NCBI GenBank assembly: GCA_019359315.1 | Contig: JAHHHO010000018.1 | Coordinates: forward strand, 26,066-90,065 | Direction of reading: 5' to 3' | Length of the DNA stretch: 64,000 nucleotides | Source: Myxacorys californica WJT36-NPBG1 | GTDB taxonomy: Bacteria > Cyanobacteriota > Cyanobacteriia > Leptolyngbyales > Leptolyngbyaceae | In this document: piece after piece, positions 8,536-17,116 of the stretch | How positions within the stretch are numbered: position 1 is the first letter of the stretch | Layout: each line of letters begins with the position of its first letter | Translations under genes and position numbers: made by a program | The notes under the pieces: model-generated | The model's input: only the letters and a program-made list of their open reading frames with translations | Told to the model about the DNA's origin: nothing | Databases searched by the model: none

Positions 8536-9411
8536 ATGCAGAAAGCTCCTTTGATTGTTGCGCTTGCCGCGATTTGCGCAGGCGGAATTGGGATTGGAAT
8601 TGCCGCCACATCAAACCGTTCCGCCCCGCCCCTTGTCGTTTCTCCCTCGTCTCAACAGTCTCCTTCGACAACCCCATCACCCGATGCGCCCATTGTGGCA
8701 TCTCCCGTGACATCTCCTGCTCCGACACCCGTCCCGTCGCCGCTGGATGATTTCCCGCATCAGCGACTCGTGTATCGAGACGAGGTGAAGAACACTTCCT
8801 TTGCTCAGTTTCGCGATCGCGCTCGTCAAGCCATCAAGCGCCGCGACCTGGAATTTCTCAAAAGTGTGGTGCCAAAAGGAGAGATTTCCCTCGGATTTGG
8901 TGGACCCATACCCCTGGAAGAATATTTGAAATCAGAGGGTTCTACCACACCGCTCTGGAGCATTCTTGAAAAAGCAATCTCAGGTCCGTGTTCGCTCACA
9001 AACGTAAATTCTGAACAAGATGCAGATGGCTTTGTTTGCTCGAATGCGGCGGGTGAACTTGAGAAACAGTATCCACCGCCAAAAGGCACTCAAGGGATTG
9101 GACACCTCCTCGATAAAGTGATTATCGAGGGTGAGAATGTAAATGTCAGAGCGCAACCGAGTGCCAATAGCACGATCGTGGCAAGGCTCTCGAATGAGGT
9201 CGTCAAGCTCGATCGAAAAACGTTTGAACAACGGTACAGCGACCCTAAGGAAGGATACGACCCGATTAAGAGCTGGATGCCAATTCTTCTACCCAACGGA
9301 AAGCCGGGGTTTGTGTCGAGTCAGTATGCCCGTCAGCCGTTAGAGTATCGAGTTATCTTTGCCAAACTGAATGGACAATGGCAACTCACTGAGATTCCCG
9401 GAGGAGATTGA
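8536..9411 (+). CDS. Exported SH3-domain protein
   Basis: 291 residues: a signal peptide or anchor (about 1-24), a Ser/Pro/Thr-rich spacer (about 28-72), an unassigned alpha/beta region (about 75-185), then a bacterial SH3 domain starting around IIEGENVNVRAQPSANSTIVARL (about 195-265). SH3b domains of this kind usually bind cell-wall peptides. The next gene codes for a D-Ala-D-Ala dipeptidase-like enzyme, so a peptidoglycan-related role is plausible but not shown. Substrate and partners are unknown. Confidence 0.75.
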   Translation: MQKAPLIVALAAICAGGIGIGIAATSNRSAPPLVVSPSSQQSPSTTPSPDAPIVASPVTSPAPTPVPSPLDDFPHQRLVYRDEVKNTSFAQFRDRARQAIKRRDLEFLKSVVPKGEISLGFGGPIPLEEYLKSEGSTTPLWSILEKAISGPCSLTNVNSEQDADGFVCSNAAGELEKQYPPPKGTQGIGHLLDKVIIEGENVNVRAQPSANSTIVARLSNEVVKLDRKTFEQRYSDPKEGYDPIKSWMPILLPNGKPGFVSSQYARQPLEYRVIFAKLNGQWQLTEIPGGD

Positions 9412-9456
9412 GTCGCAGGAATGATAAGGTTTCTGCTATGTTTATCTTCTACTGGC

Positions 9457-10158
9457 ATGAAGCCTTATCAATCAGTCGCGATCGCCGAGTGTCACGAACC
9501 TCTCGTTCAAATTCCTGACGAGTTTGCCTTCGTTACCCCCCATCCCTACGCTAAGCTAGGCGCACCCTACGGGAAAAAATCACCGTTTTACGTCCGGCAA
9601 GGCGTTTGCGCTCGCTTGCTGACTGCCCATAAAATATTGCAACAGTCTCATCCCGGTTGGAAAATTCAGATTTTTGATGCCTACCGTCCAGTTGCTGTGC
9701 AGCAATTTATGGTGGACTACACGTTTGTTGAGGCGGCGCGATCGCAAGGATTAAACCCAAAAGCTTTAACAGAAGCGCAGCGAGAAGAAATTCTGCAACA
9801 GGTCTATCAATTTTGGGCCATGCCGAATGGTGATCCGAGGATGCCTCCGCCCCACAGTACAGGAGCCGCCATTGACATCACCTTAATAAATGCTGAGGGG
9901 AACGAGATTGATATGGGTTCGCCGATCGATGAACTATCACCGCGATCGTTCCCCAACCATTTTGCAGACAGCACTAATTCACTAGAGAAAACCTATCATC
10001 AGCATCGCCAGCTTCTTTGCGATGTCATGGTTAAATCAGGCTTTAAGCGGCATTGGAATGAATGGTGGCACTTCTCTTACGGCGATCAGATTTGGGCATG
10101 GCTGACCGTACAGGAAGGTGGAAGGGCTAGTGCCAAATATGGCAAGGCGGGGAGGTAG
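9457..10158 (+). CDS. M15 family D-alanyl-D-alanine dipeptidase (VanX/DdpX-like)
   Basis: A zinc peptidase expected to cleave D-Ala-D-Ala. I place the start at 9457 (MKPYQSVAIAECHEPLVQIP), the usual N-terminus of the cyanobacterial family; an ATG at 9421 adds only 12 poorly conserved residues. The zinc and catalytic residues are visible: Arg in IFDAYRPVAVQQF, His and Asp in HSTGAAIDITL, and Glu/His in EWWHFSYGD. No vancomycin-resistance genes are nearby, so recycling of wall peptides is more likely than drug resistance. Confidence 0.88.
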   Translation: MKPYQSVAIAECHEPLVQIPDEFAFVTPHPYAKLGAPYGKKSPFYVRQGVCARLLTAHKILQQSHPGWKIQIFDAYRPVAVQQFMVDYTFVEAARSQGLNPKALTEAQREEILQQVYQFWAMPNGDPRMPPPHSTGAAIDITLINAEGNEIDMGSPIDELSPRSFPNHFADSTNSLEKTYHQHRQLLCDVMVKSGFKRHWNEWWHFSYGDQIWAWLTVQEGGRASAKYGKAGR

Positions 10159-10186
10159 GGATAAAGACCTCCCTCATCCTTCATCT

Positions 10187-10627
10187 CTACTCTTCGATCT
10201 TCACAGACAAAATCCGATCGTCTTGCCGAATCGCATTCACGACATCCATGTCGTTGGTCTGACCAAACACAGTATGCATTCCATCTAAATGGGGCTGAGG
10301 CGAATGGCAAATAAAGAATTGGCTACCGCCCGTATCGCGTCCCGCGTGAGCCATGGATAGCGAACCCGCCTTGTGCTTGTTCGGGTTAATCTCACACTTA
10401 ATTTGGTATCCCGGGCCGCCCGTTCCCGGTCTTCCTTTTGCGCCTTCTCGCGTGTTTGGGCAACCGCCTTGAACCATAAAGTTAGGAATGACTCGATGAA
10501 ATGCTAATCCATCGTAGTAACCCTTAGTCGATAAATCCACAAAATTCTTCACCGTGTTGGGCGCGTCTTGATCAAACAAATCCAGATGGATCGTACCCTT
10601 GTCGGTCTCCATGATTGCGCGAGTCAT
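10187..10627 (-). CDS. Cyclophilin-type peptidylprolyl isomerase
   Basis: A compact 146-residue cytosolic cyclophilin (no signal peptide) catalysing cis-trans isomerisation of X-Pro bonds. The active-site signature is complete: [13 protein letters not shown] (catalytic Arg, Phe, Met, Gln), [15 protein letters not shown] and [11 protein letters not shown]. It converges with the dipeptidase gene 28 bases away and appears to be a single-gene unit. Confidence 0.94.
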   Translation of the reverse strand: MTRAIMETDKGTIHLDLFDQDAPNTVKNFVDLSTKGYYDGLAFHRVIPNFMVQGGCPNTREGAKGRPGTGGPGYQIKCEINPNKHKAGSLSMAHAGRDTGGSQFFICHSPQPHLDGMHTVFGQTNDMDVVNAIRQDDRILSVKIEE

Positions 10628-10684
10628 AGGTGTTCCCTTATTTCAACCCCACTATCCTAGCAGGCAGTGTAGAACTAGCGGATT

Positions 10685-11146
10685 CTAGGGATATTCGGGG
10701 TTGAGTTTGTAAATTGCCCAAGTTGTATACGTGCCGATCGGACCCCACAGCAAAAAGGGAACGAGCAACAGCGCAGCCCATCCAGAAATTGGATAGACTC
10801 GCGCGGTCAACAGTAACCCAATGACAAAGCCTAACCCGCCAATAAATGTTCCCAGTTTGAGGCTATGAGACCAAAGTAATGTGGGGGAATAGGCCACGAT
10901 CGCAACTTCTAGCACGAGGTAAAAAATCATCAACTGCCAGTCTTGCGTTTCTTCCCATACAATATAGGCAGACCAAGCGCCACAAATAAAAATAATCATC
11001 CAAATCACTGGAATCAGTTTCTCAAAGGTGAGCCAACGCGGACGCCGCAACCGATTAAACCACTTCACGTCCTGCGGTCTGACAATATTACTTCCCAGTG
11101 CGACTAAGAACGTGACTGCGCCAATCACCAGCCAGGATTTGATCAT
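10685..11146 (-). CDS. TspO/MBR family tryptophan-rich sensory protein
   Basis: A five-helix membrane protein of about 153 residues. I start it at the ATG at 11146 (MIKSWLVIGAVTFLVALGS) since the extra 20 residues of a longer frame are polar and unlike the family. Family features include RPQDVKWFNRLRRPRWLTFEKLIPVIWMIIF and a C-terminal GPIGTYTTWAIYKLNP. TspO proteins bind tetrapyrroles or cholesterol-like molecules and tie stress to pigment metabolism in some bacteria. Ligand here is not known. Confidence 0.82.
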   Translation of the reverse strand: MIKSWLVIGAVTFLVALGSNIVRPQDVKWFNRLRRPRWLTFEKLIPVIWMIIFICGAWSAYIVWEETQDWQLMIFYLVLEVAIVAYSPTLLWSHSLKLGTFIGGLGFVIGLLLTARVYPISGWAALLLVPFLLWGPIGTYTTWAIYKLNPEYP

Positions 11147-11363
11147 TACTTTTAAGCCTTTAGAAGAAATATGAAAACTGTATAGGTTGGAACCATATTT
11201 CAGCATTGTGCCAGGGTGGCGCGATCGCAGGAATCAACCCTGAGAACGAAAATCAGATGCATTACCCAAATTGTGGAACTGGAGAATAGGAACCCCTCTC
11301 TCAAGCAGAGGATTCATTGCCTCTAAAAGACCCTAACTTCTTAACCCAACGAGAAACTGGCTC

Positions 11364-11400
11364 AATAAAAAAACTGGGTAGCCGAAAAGCTACCCAGTTT
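11364..11400 (-). terminator. Strong intrinsic terminator of the class II aldolase gene
   Basis: A perfect 12-bp stem, AAACTGGGTAGC (11371-11382) with GCTACCCAGTTT (11389-11400) and a 6-base loop, followed on the minus strand by seven T residues. It lies just past the aldolase stop codon. Confidence 0.9.
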
Positions 11401-11418
11401 CTCAATTAGACCTAGCGA

Positions 11419-12498
11419 TTAGACACTAGCGGTCTTCTTAGCGACTTGATCGAGTTCGCCTTTCTTATACATTGCTGCATAAACTTCAACCGAGGCTTGC
11501 TTAATCTTGCTGGCATTGCCTGCCGTCCAGAACTCCTTATAGCGATCGGCACACACTCTCTGCATGTACTTAATCGACGGCTTCAGGAAGTGGCGGGGGT
11601 CAAATTCCTTGGGATTGGATTGGAGGGCTTCGCGAACAGCAGCCGTAATTGCCAAACGGTTGTCGGTATCGATGTTCACCTTACGCACCCCATTCTTAAT
11701 GCCCTTTTGAATCTCTTCAACAGGTACGCCATAGGTTTCAGGAATTGCGCCACCGTGCTGGTTGATTAACGCCAACAGGTCTTCGGGTACAGACGAAGAA
11801 CCGTGCATCACTAAGTGAGTGTTGGGCAAGCGCTCGTGAATTTCTGCAATCCGGCTGATTGCCAAGATTTCTCCGGTCGGTTTGCGGGTAAATTTGTAGG
11901 CTCCGTGGCTGGTTCCGATCGCAACTGCTAACGCATCCACCTGAGTCTGCTCAACAAAGTCAACCGCTTGATCTGGGTCGGTCAACAGTTGAGAATGATC
12001 CAGCTTACCCTCGAAGCCGTGACCGTCTTCTGCTTCACCCATGCCCGTTTCGAGCGAACCCAAACAGCCAAGCTCACCTTCGACCGATGCTCCGATCGCA
12101 TGAGCCACTTTCACCACTTCACGGGTGACTGCCACGTTGTACTCATAGCTAGCAGGAGATTTTGCATCGGCTTCGAGTGAACCATCCATCATGACGCTCG
12201 TGAAGCCATTCTTGATCGCCGAGTAACAGGTGGCAGGCTCGTTACCATGGTCTTGGTGCATGGTAATCGGAATGTGAGGATAAGTCTCGACTGCCGCCAA
12301 GATCAGGTGACGCAGGAAGTTTTCGCCAGCGTAGGAACGAGCGCCACGAGAAGCTTGCAAAATCACAGGGCTGTCAGTTTCATGGGCAGCCTGCATGATC
12401 GCTTGGATCTGCTCCATGTTGTTGACGTTGAATGCCGGGATGCCGTAGCCGTGTTCAGCCGCATGATCCAACAGCAGCCGCATTGGTACGAGCGCCAT
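11419..12498 (-). CDS. fbaA: Class II fructose-bisphosphate aldolase
   Basis: A 359-residue zinc-dependent aldolase of the Calvin cycle type that joins dihydroxyacetone phosphate with glyceraldehyde 3-phosphate or erythrose 4-phosphate. Metal and substrate residues are visible: ITMHQDHGN (zinc His and catalytic Asp), [27 protein letters not shown] and the [11 protein letters not shown] phosphate site. Length and the [27 protein letters not shown] start are standard for cyanobacterial CbbA. A GGAGGA-type site precedes the ATG on the minus strand. It is a stand-alone gene with its own terminator. Confidence 0.96.
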   Translation of the reverse strand: MALVPMRLLLDHAAEHGYGIPAFNVNNMEQIQAIMQAAHETDSPVILQASRGARSYAGENFLRHLILAAVETYPHIPITMHQDHGNEPATCYSAIKNGFTSVMMDGSLEADAKSPASYEYNVAVTREVVKVAHAIGASVEGELGCLGSLETGMGEAEDGHGFEGKLDHSQLLTDPDQAVDFVEQTQVDALAVAIGTSHGAYKFTRKPTGEILAISRIAEIHERLPNTHLVMHGSSSVPEDLLALINQHGGAIPETYGVPVEEIQKGIKNGVRKVNIDTDNRLAITAAVREALQSNPKEFDPRHFLKPSIKYMQRVCADRYKEFWTAGNASKIKQASVEVYAAMYKKGELDQVAKKTASV

Positions 12499-12967
12499 AA
12501 ATAGTCCTCCTGGTTGGGTATGGTCAGCGAGTTTTGATCTAACCGCTTAAATCGTTACGACAATCTTAAGGCAATTTTACTCATCCCGTATGCCGAATCT
12601 GACCAATCACCCACCTAAATTAGGTAAAAATAGCTATTAAATTTACTTATATGTCTTTGAGGGGTGATTGAGAACGAGAGGAGTGATAGGGATTGAAGCG
12701 GAACGCAAAAATGAAACACAGCAAAACAGCAAAATCGATCTTAGCAATTGCGGTTAAACTTGGGGATCAAGAAACTTTGCCCTACAGATCTGCAACTTTA
12801 CTCAGTAAATGTGTTGCGGGTGACAAAATTAATTTTGCAACTAAGGGCAATATTTAGACTAGATTCTGAGTCGGTCTAACCGCCTTGCTTCTACTGCGAA
12901 GCGATCGACAACTTAGCGATAGGGCGCTCAAGAATTCGTTTTGCTCTTTGTTCGGATGACCCTTCTC
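12499..12967 (+). other. 469-bp intergenic region ahead of the RNA-binding protein gene, with a doubtful small ORF
   Basis: This stretch separates the divergent aldolase and RNA-binding protein genes and must hold both promoters. An AT-rich block lies at about 12560-12660. A 48-codon frame (12711-12857, beginning MKHSKTAKSILAIAV) is open but has no good ribosome site and no recognised family, so I do not call it a gene. Long 5' leaders are known for cold-inducible cyanobacterial rbp genes, and this could be one. Confidence 0.4.
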
Positions 12968-13234
12968 ATGACGATATACGTTGGAAACTTGTCTTACCAA
13001 GCGACAGATGAAGATTTGAGATCTGTGTTTGCAGAGTACGGCTCCGTGAAGCGGGTCGTTCTGCCCACCGATCGCGAAACGGGCCGGATGCGCGGTTTTG
13101 CGTTTGTTGAGATGGCAGAGGACGCTCACGAAGATACGGCAATTAGTGAACTTGATGGAGCAGAGTGGATGGGTAGACAACTTCGGGTGAACAAGGCGAA
13201 ACCCAAGGAAGAAGGGCGAGGAGGACGGTTTTAG
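12968..13234 (+). CDS. RRM-type RNA-binding protein
   Basis: An 88-residue single RRM protein of the cyanobacterial Rbp group. RNP2 is IYVGNLSY near the start and RNP1 is RGFAFVEM (about residues 43-50), followed by a short Gly/Arg tail (GRGGRF). I choose the ATG at 12968 (MTIYVGNLSYQ) because the RRM starts there; the upstream ATG at 12941 adds a non-RRM leader. Such proteins bind mRNA, and several are induced by cold. A strong terminator lies about 140 bases downstream. Confidence 0.9.
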   Translation: MTIYVGNLSYQATDEDLRSVFAEYGSVKRVVLPTDRETGRMRGFAFVEMAEDAHEDTAISELDGAEWMGRQLRVNKAKPKEEGRGGRF

Positions 13235-13289
13235 AAAAGCAATATTACCTGTCTTGAATGCACCACAGCAGGTTGCCCGACAAGAGGGA

Positions 13290-13340
13290 GGGTTGGAAGT
13301 ACGGCTTCCAACGAACTAAGAACTGCTTGAAGCAGTAAAG
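13290..13340 (+). other. Two consecutive hairpins downstream of the RRM gene
   Basis: GTTGGAAG / CTTCCAAC with a 5-base loop is followed closely by ACTGCTT / AAGCAGT with a 2-base loop. They lie between the RRM stop and its terminator. Paired hairpins of this sort occur at the right ends of IS200/IS605 elements and in their guide RNAs, but no transposase is present, so they may simply be 3' UTR structure. Confidence 0.3.
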
Positions 13341-13376
13341 AGGTGAATTTTAGCTTGTGTGCCCTGATAAAACTAA

Positions 13377-13422
13377 AGGGTTCTCTCCAGCCGTCGCACT
13401 GGAGAGAACCCTGATTTTTTTT
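13377..13422 (+). terminator. Intrinsic terminator of the RRM gene
   Basis: A perfect 14-bp stem, AGGGTTCTCTCCAG (13377-13390) with CTGGAGAGAACCCT (13399-13412) and an 8-base loop, followed by a run of eight T residues. It separates the RRM gene from the convergent GlsB-type gene. Confidence 0.9.
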
Positions 13423-13476
13423 AAGACGCTAAAACCCCTAAAGCAATCTTGTACTGAATTAACTTATATTAAGAGC

Positions 13477-13749
13477 TTACGCCGCACGACGGGTGAGCAA
13501 GCCCCACAAGAAGATTGCAATAATCGCACCAATCACAGCAACGAAAATACCACCAATGCTCAGACCTGTTGCAGCGAAAGAAAGCGTTCCCGTCGAGAGC
13601 AGGTTAAACAGGCTGCCTCCGATAAATGCACCAACAATACCGAGAATCATTGTCGCAACGATGCCGCCACCTTGTGAACCTGGATAGATTGCTTTCGCGA
13701 TCGCACCTGCAATCAATCCTAAGATAGCCCAAGCGATTAGATTCAACAT
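13477..13749 (-). CDS. GlsB/YeaQ/YmgE family stress-response membrane protein
   Basis: A 90-residue, Gly-rich small membrane protein of the transglycosylase-associated family (DUF/Pfam Transgly_assoc). Three hydrophobic segments are visible, with the hallmark AWAILGLIAGAIAKAIYPG start and GGGIVATMILGIVGAFIGG centre. The ATG at 13749 is preferred over one at 13785 because an AGGAG ribosome site lies the right distance ahead of it on the minus strand. Members are induced by envelope or acid stress in other bacteria; the role here is unknown. Confidence 0.88.
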   Translation of the reverse strand: MLNLIAWAILGLIAGAIAKAIYPGSQGGGIVATMILGIVGAFIGGSLFNLLSTGTLSFAATGLSIGGIFVAVIGAIIAIFLWGLLTRRAA

Positions 13750-14032
13750 ATTTCGTTCTCCTAAAAAAATTGTTTCAACACTCAAAGAATATCAAGTTGA
13801 TTTCTCAAATCCAATCTGCCGAAGGATGGAATCAGGAATTGTCGAAAGAGGGAGGAAGAAAGGGTAGAGACATAGGGCACGAAAGAGTTAGAGAATGCTT
13901 TTGGTAACGCTTTGCCAAAAATCTGTTCCTTCACCTTAGTGAAAATTGTCAGAGTTCATCGACCAACCAACGTTGGTCATGCCTCTTCTCACAAAGCGTT
14001 GCAGAAGAGATCCCAAAGTCCTCACTTATCTC

Positions 14033-15088
14033 TCATTTCGCTATTAACTCTCCTGTTGCCTGCACGACCTGATCGGGTGTCACTTGCCGAAGACAATCTT
14101 GATGTCCTTCTGGACAAATGCTTTTGTAGCAATATTTGCAAGGAACATCGTGAAACAAGACTCGGTTTGGAACCTGCCACGGGGTATGTTGAGGGTTGGT
14201 CAGCGCATACAAATCGACGATAGGCGTTCCGGTAGCCGCCGCCAAATGAACGGGGCCTGTATTGTTAGAGATGAGAACCGGAGCCGCTTCGATTAAGGCA
14301 GCAAACTCGCCTAACGTCAGGTCGCACAAAGAATGAGAGGGGGCGTTCATCGTCGCTTGAATCTGGTTTACTAAGTCACGCTCTGATTCGGTTCCGGTAA
14401 ACACAACAGACCATCCTTGCTGCGAGATGAGGCAATCGGCAACGGCAGCAAAGCTTTCTGGGGGGTAGCGACGAGAAGCTGCCGTTGCTCCAGGATGAAT
14501 CACGACCCAAGGAGAAATTCTGTCAATTTTAAGGCGTTGGAGGAGAGCGGTAATGGTGGTGCGATCGCGCTCTTCCACCTGCACCGATAGGCGTTCATTC
14601 TGCGTTGTGCAGCCAATGTGAGCAACTAAATCAAGCTGCCGTTGAACTTCGTGGCGAATTCCGCCATCGGGTTCTGGATCTTTAATCCAGTCGCTCAGCA
14701 GCTGATAGGGATTTTCGTGGCAGTGAGCTAAGCGCAGAGGAATTTCTGCCATGTAGCACAGAAAGGCAGATGGCAGCGGGTTTTGGCTATAAACCGTAAA
14801 GATGACAGCTCCATCGAAGTGAAACGATCGCAAAAACTCGATCATCTCGAATTCAGGACGGGGACTCGAGCGAGGGGCAGTGGCTTTTAGCCAAGGCGAA
14901 TCGTAAATCAGGAAGTGATCGAGTTCGGGAATCAGGGGCGCGATCGCGGCTCCCGCAGAAGAGGTCAGGAGCGTAATTTGGCGGCCGGGTACGGATTCTT
15001 TGAGGGCGCGAAGGGCGGGAGTGGTCATCAACACATCGCCAATCGTGTCTAGGCGAATGCAGAGCAGATTCTTAGCTTGGTTCCACAT
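14033..15088 (-). CDS. Glycosyltransferase family 9 (heptosyltransferase-like)
   Basis: A 351-residue GT-B enzyme related to WaaC/WaaF. It opens with the family motif NLLCIRLDTIGDVLMTTPALRAL and carries WVVIHPGA (about 190-197) plus ISNNTGPVHLAAATGTPIVDLY, the ADP-heptose-binding region. The C-terminal PCKYCYKSICPEGHQDCL cysteine cluster is common in cyanobacterial members. It is followed upstream by a heptose-kinase-like and a GmhB-like gene on the same strand, suggesting one pathway that builds an ADP-heptose-type donor and transfers the sugar to a surface glycan. The acceptor is unknown. Confidence 0.85.
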   Translation of the reverse strand: MWNQAKNLLCIRLDTIGDVLMTTPALRALKESVPGRQITLLTSSAGAAIAPLIPELDHFLIYDSPWLKATAPRSSPRPEFEMIEFLRSFHFDGAVIFTVYSQNPLPSAFLCYMAEIPLRLAHCHENPYQLLSDWIKDPEPDGGIRHEVQRQLDLVAHIGCTTQNERLSVQVEERDRTTITALLQRLKIDRISPWVVIHPGATAASRRYPPESFAAVADCLISQQGWSVVFTGTESERDLVNQIQATMNAPSHSLCDLTLGEFAALIEAAPVLISNNTGPVHLAAATGTPIVDLYALTNPQHTPWQVPNRVLFHDVPCKYCYKSICPEGHQDCLRQVTPDQVVQATGELIAK

Positions 15089-15126
15089 GCAATACGAAAG
15101 GAATACAGAACGGAATACAAAAACGC

Positions 15127-16164
15127 CTAGGCGCTGTGAACAACTGATGAAAGATGAGCCAGCAATTCTTCAGCTGTGCAAATAGAAGTGCCTGTTTTGC
15201 TCACAACCAGGGCTGCTGCTGCCGCCGCTAGTTCGGCCGCATCGGTGGGAGAAGCCCCAGCCGCCAGCGCGATCGCAAGAGTAGCGGTAAAGGTGTCCCC
15301 GGCTCCAATGGTGCGAGTCGGACAAACTGGATTGGCATAAATCCGATGCGGGGAAGTTTGAGGTTGCAAAATGATTGCCCCCTCTTGATCTAACGTTACG
15401 GCAACCATCTGCGCTCCGGTTGCCGCTAGAATTTGTGCGGTTTGGGCAATAATCCAGTCAACTCGCGATAAGTCTCGTTCTGAACTGGTTTGAGGTAGAA
15501 GTTGTGTAACTTGCTCGTAGTTAGGCTTAACGGCAGTGACGTTGAGCGTTTTATAGCGTTCTAGTGCTTTGGCATCTACAACTAGGGTTTTAGACAGCGT
15601 TTTAGAGTGCTGAAATTGCGGCGACGTAGGTTCTATATTGCGCAGAGTACCGATTGCATCAATCACGCCTGATGTTAAAATCCCGTATCCATAATCAGAA
15701 ACAATCACAGCATCATAATCATAAAAATGCTGCGTTAGATAGTGAATGATTTCGTGTTCAAGACTGGCCGTAATGGTGTTAGTCGTTCCTTGATCAAATC
15801 TAAGCAGTAGTCTGTCTTCATCCATGACGCGCTGTTTTGTCAGCGTTGTTCGATCGCTGGCTACAAGCATTGGATCAATATCAATTTGATGATCTAACAA
15901 GGCGCGTTGTAGCAGTCTCCCTTCTTCATCATTACCAACCACCGACAGCAAAGTGACCTGAGTTCCCAGGCTTCGTATATTCACGGCGGTATTCGCGGCT
16001 CCTCCAGGCTGATTTTCGCAATGGGAAAGCGTCACAACCGGAACCGGAGTTTCTTGACAAAACCGATTTGCACAACCATACAGGTAGCGATCGAGGATTG
16101 CCTCGCCAATCACGAGAACCCGCAAGTCTGAAAATTTTTCGACAATGCGTGACAGGTTACTCAT
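15127..16164 (-). CDS. PfkB-family sugar kinase, D-glycero-beta-D-manno-heptose-7-phosphate kinase type (RfaE1-like)
   Basis: 345 residues matching the kinase half of HldE: VLVIGEAILDRYLYG at the start, PGGAANTAVNIRSLG, a VVDAK strand and the PfkB signature TIGAGDTFTATLAIALAAG with the catalytic Asp. It phosphorylates C1 of heptose 7-phosphate in the family. The C-terminal adenylyltransferase domain of E. coli HldE is absent, so that activity must be elsewhere if the pathway is complete. It lies between the GT9 and GmhB genes on the same strand, with a 38-base gap to the GT9 gene. Confidence 0.8.
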   Translation of the reverse strand: MSNLSRIVEKFSDLRVLVIGEAILDRYLYGCANRFCQETPVPVVTLSHCENQPGGAANTAVNIRSLGTQVTLLSVVGNDEEGRLLQRALLDHQIDIDPMLVASDRTTLTKQRVMDEDRLLLRFDQGTTNTITASLEHEIIHYLTQHFYDYDAVIVSDYGYGILTSGVIDAIGTLRNIEPTSPQFQHSKTLSKTLVVDAKALERYKTLNVTAVKPNYEQVTQLLPQTSSERDLSRVDWIIAQTAQILAATGAQMVAVTLDQEGAIILQPQTSPHRIYANPVCPTRTIGAGDTFTATLAIALAAGASPTDAAELAAAAAALVVSKTGTSICTAEELLAHLSSVVHSA

Positions 16165-16257
16165 GGATATTTTTTTATGAATTTGAGAGATAAATGACTA
16201 ATACAGAACAATTAATGCGGAGCAAACAGCCTTAAGGCGGATTCATTCGTGGATTCG

Positions 16258-16824
16258 TTAATGGATTGATGTGTGAGTATGAATCACTTCAGCTGCCTCA
16301 GCCAAGGTTCGAGTCCGATAGTGGGGAAGTCGTTCGGGAGTGAGAATCCACTCTGTTTCGTTGCCATTATCTAGCAGAATGGTCTGACAACCCGCTTTTC
16401 GTCCGGCTTCTACATCGTTGAGAATATCTCCAATCATCCACGACTTGGTACAGTCGAGGTGATGTTCTTGCGCAGCTTGAAGCAGGAGCCCAGGTTCGGG
16501 TTTACGGCACTGACATGCGATCGCATAGGACGCCATTTCGCCAGTTGGATGATGAGGACAGTAGTAAAATCCGCTCAGAGGAACGTCAAACATCTCCAGT
16601 AGGTCTCGAATTCGCCGTTCTACCCCCACTAATGCTGATTCTGGAAAGTATCCTCTCGCAACTCCCGATTGATTAGAGATAATGACTAATTTGTAGCCAG
16701 ATTGGTGGAGCGATCGTAGGGCTAATCCGGCTCCAGTTGATAATTCAATTTTGTCTGGATCAACATTGTAAGGAATGTCAGGAATCAGCGTTCCGTCTTT
16801 ATCGAGGAAGATGGCAGGAAACAT
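16258..16824 (-). CDS. D-glycero-D-manno-heptose 1,7-bisphosphate 7-phosphatase-type HAD phosphatase (GmhB-like)
   Basis: A 188-residue HAD-IIIA phosphatase. I use the ATG at 16824, which puts the catalytic motif FLDKDGTLI at the expected N-terminal place. Other landmarks: SNQSGVARG (motif II region), the zinc-loop cysteines and histidines in YCPHHPTG...CQCRKPEPG, and GDILNDVEAGRKAG (motifs III/IV). This is the GmhB/HisB-N pattern. With the kinase and GT9 genes it forms a likely heptose unit. Confidence 0.85.
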   Translation of the reverse strand: MFPAIFLDKDGTLIPDIPYNVDPDKIELSTGAGLALRSLHQSGYKLVIISNQSGVARGYFPESALVGVERRIRDLLEMFDVPLSGFYYCPHHPTGEMASYAIACQCRKPEPGLLLQAAQEHHLDCTKSWMIGDILNDVEAGRKAGCQTILLDNGNETEWILTPERLPHYRTRTLAEAAEVIHTHTSIH

Positions 16825-17116
16825 AACAGGTCTAATCGATAAACTGACAGCAAGAAGATTGAGCAACCCCTAAAGAGCTACTTCAATGACGGCGTAATTG
16901 ATAATACGGTGCATCCTCTGCAAAAAGCGATGTTCAACGAAGATTGATGTGAAAAACGGCTTTAACAAGCTCTAGAAGAGTTTTCGTCCGGAGCGTTCAA
17001 CAAAAATTGGTAGCGCTCAGCAAGACGAGATGAATTGAGCGATTGGATCGGGTTACAAGTCTTCTGCATTGACTGACAACTTTAATATGATCGCACTTTC
17101 TTGACTATATTCCCTA

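Noticed and set aside
12711..12857. 48-codon ORF ahead of the RNA-binding protein gene
   Set aside because: No ribosome site and no recognisable family; the region is better read as promoter and leader.
13912..14223. 103-codon plus-strand ORF at the end of the GT9 gene
   Set aside because: Mostly antisense to the GT9 frame, with unusual composition.
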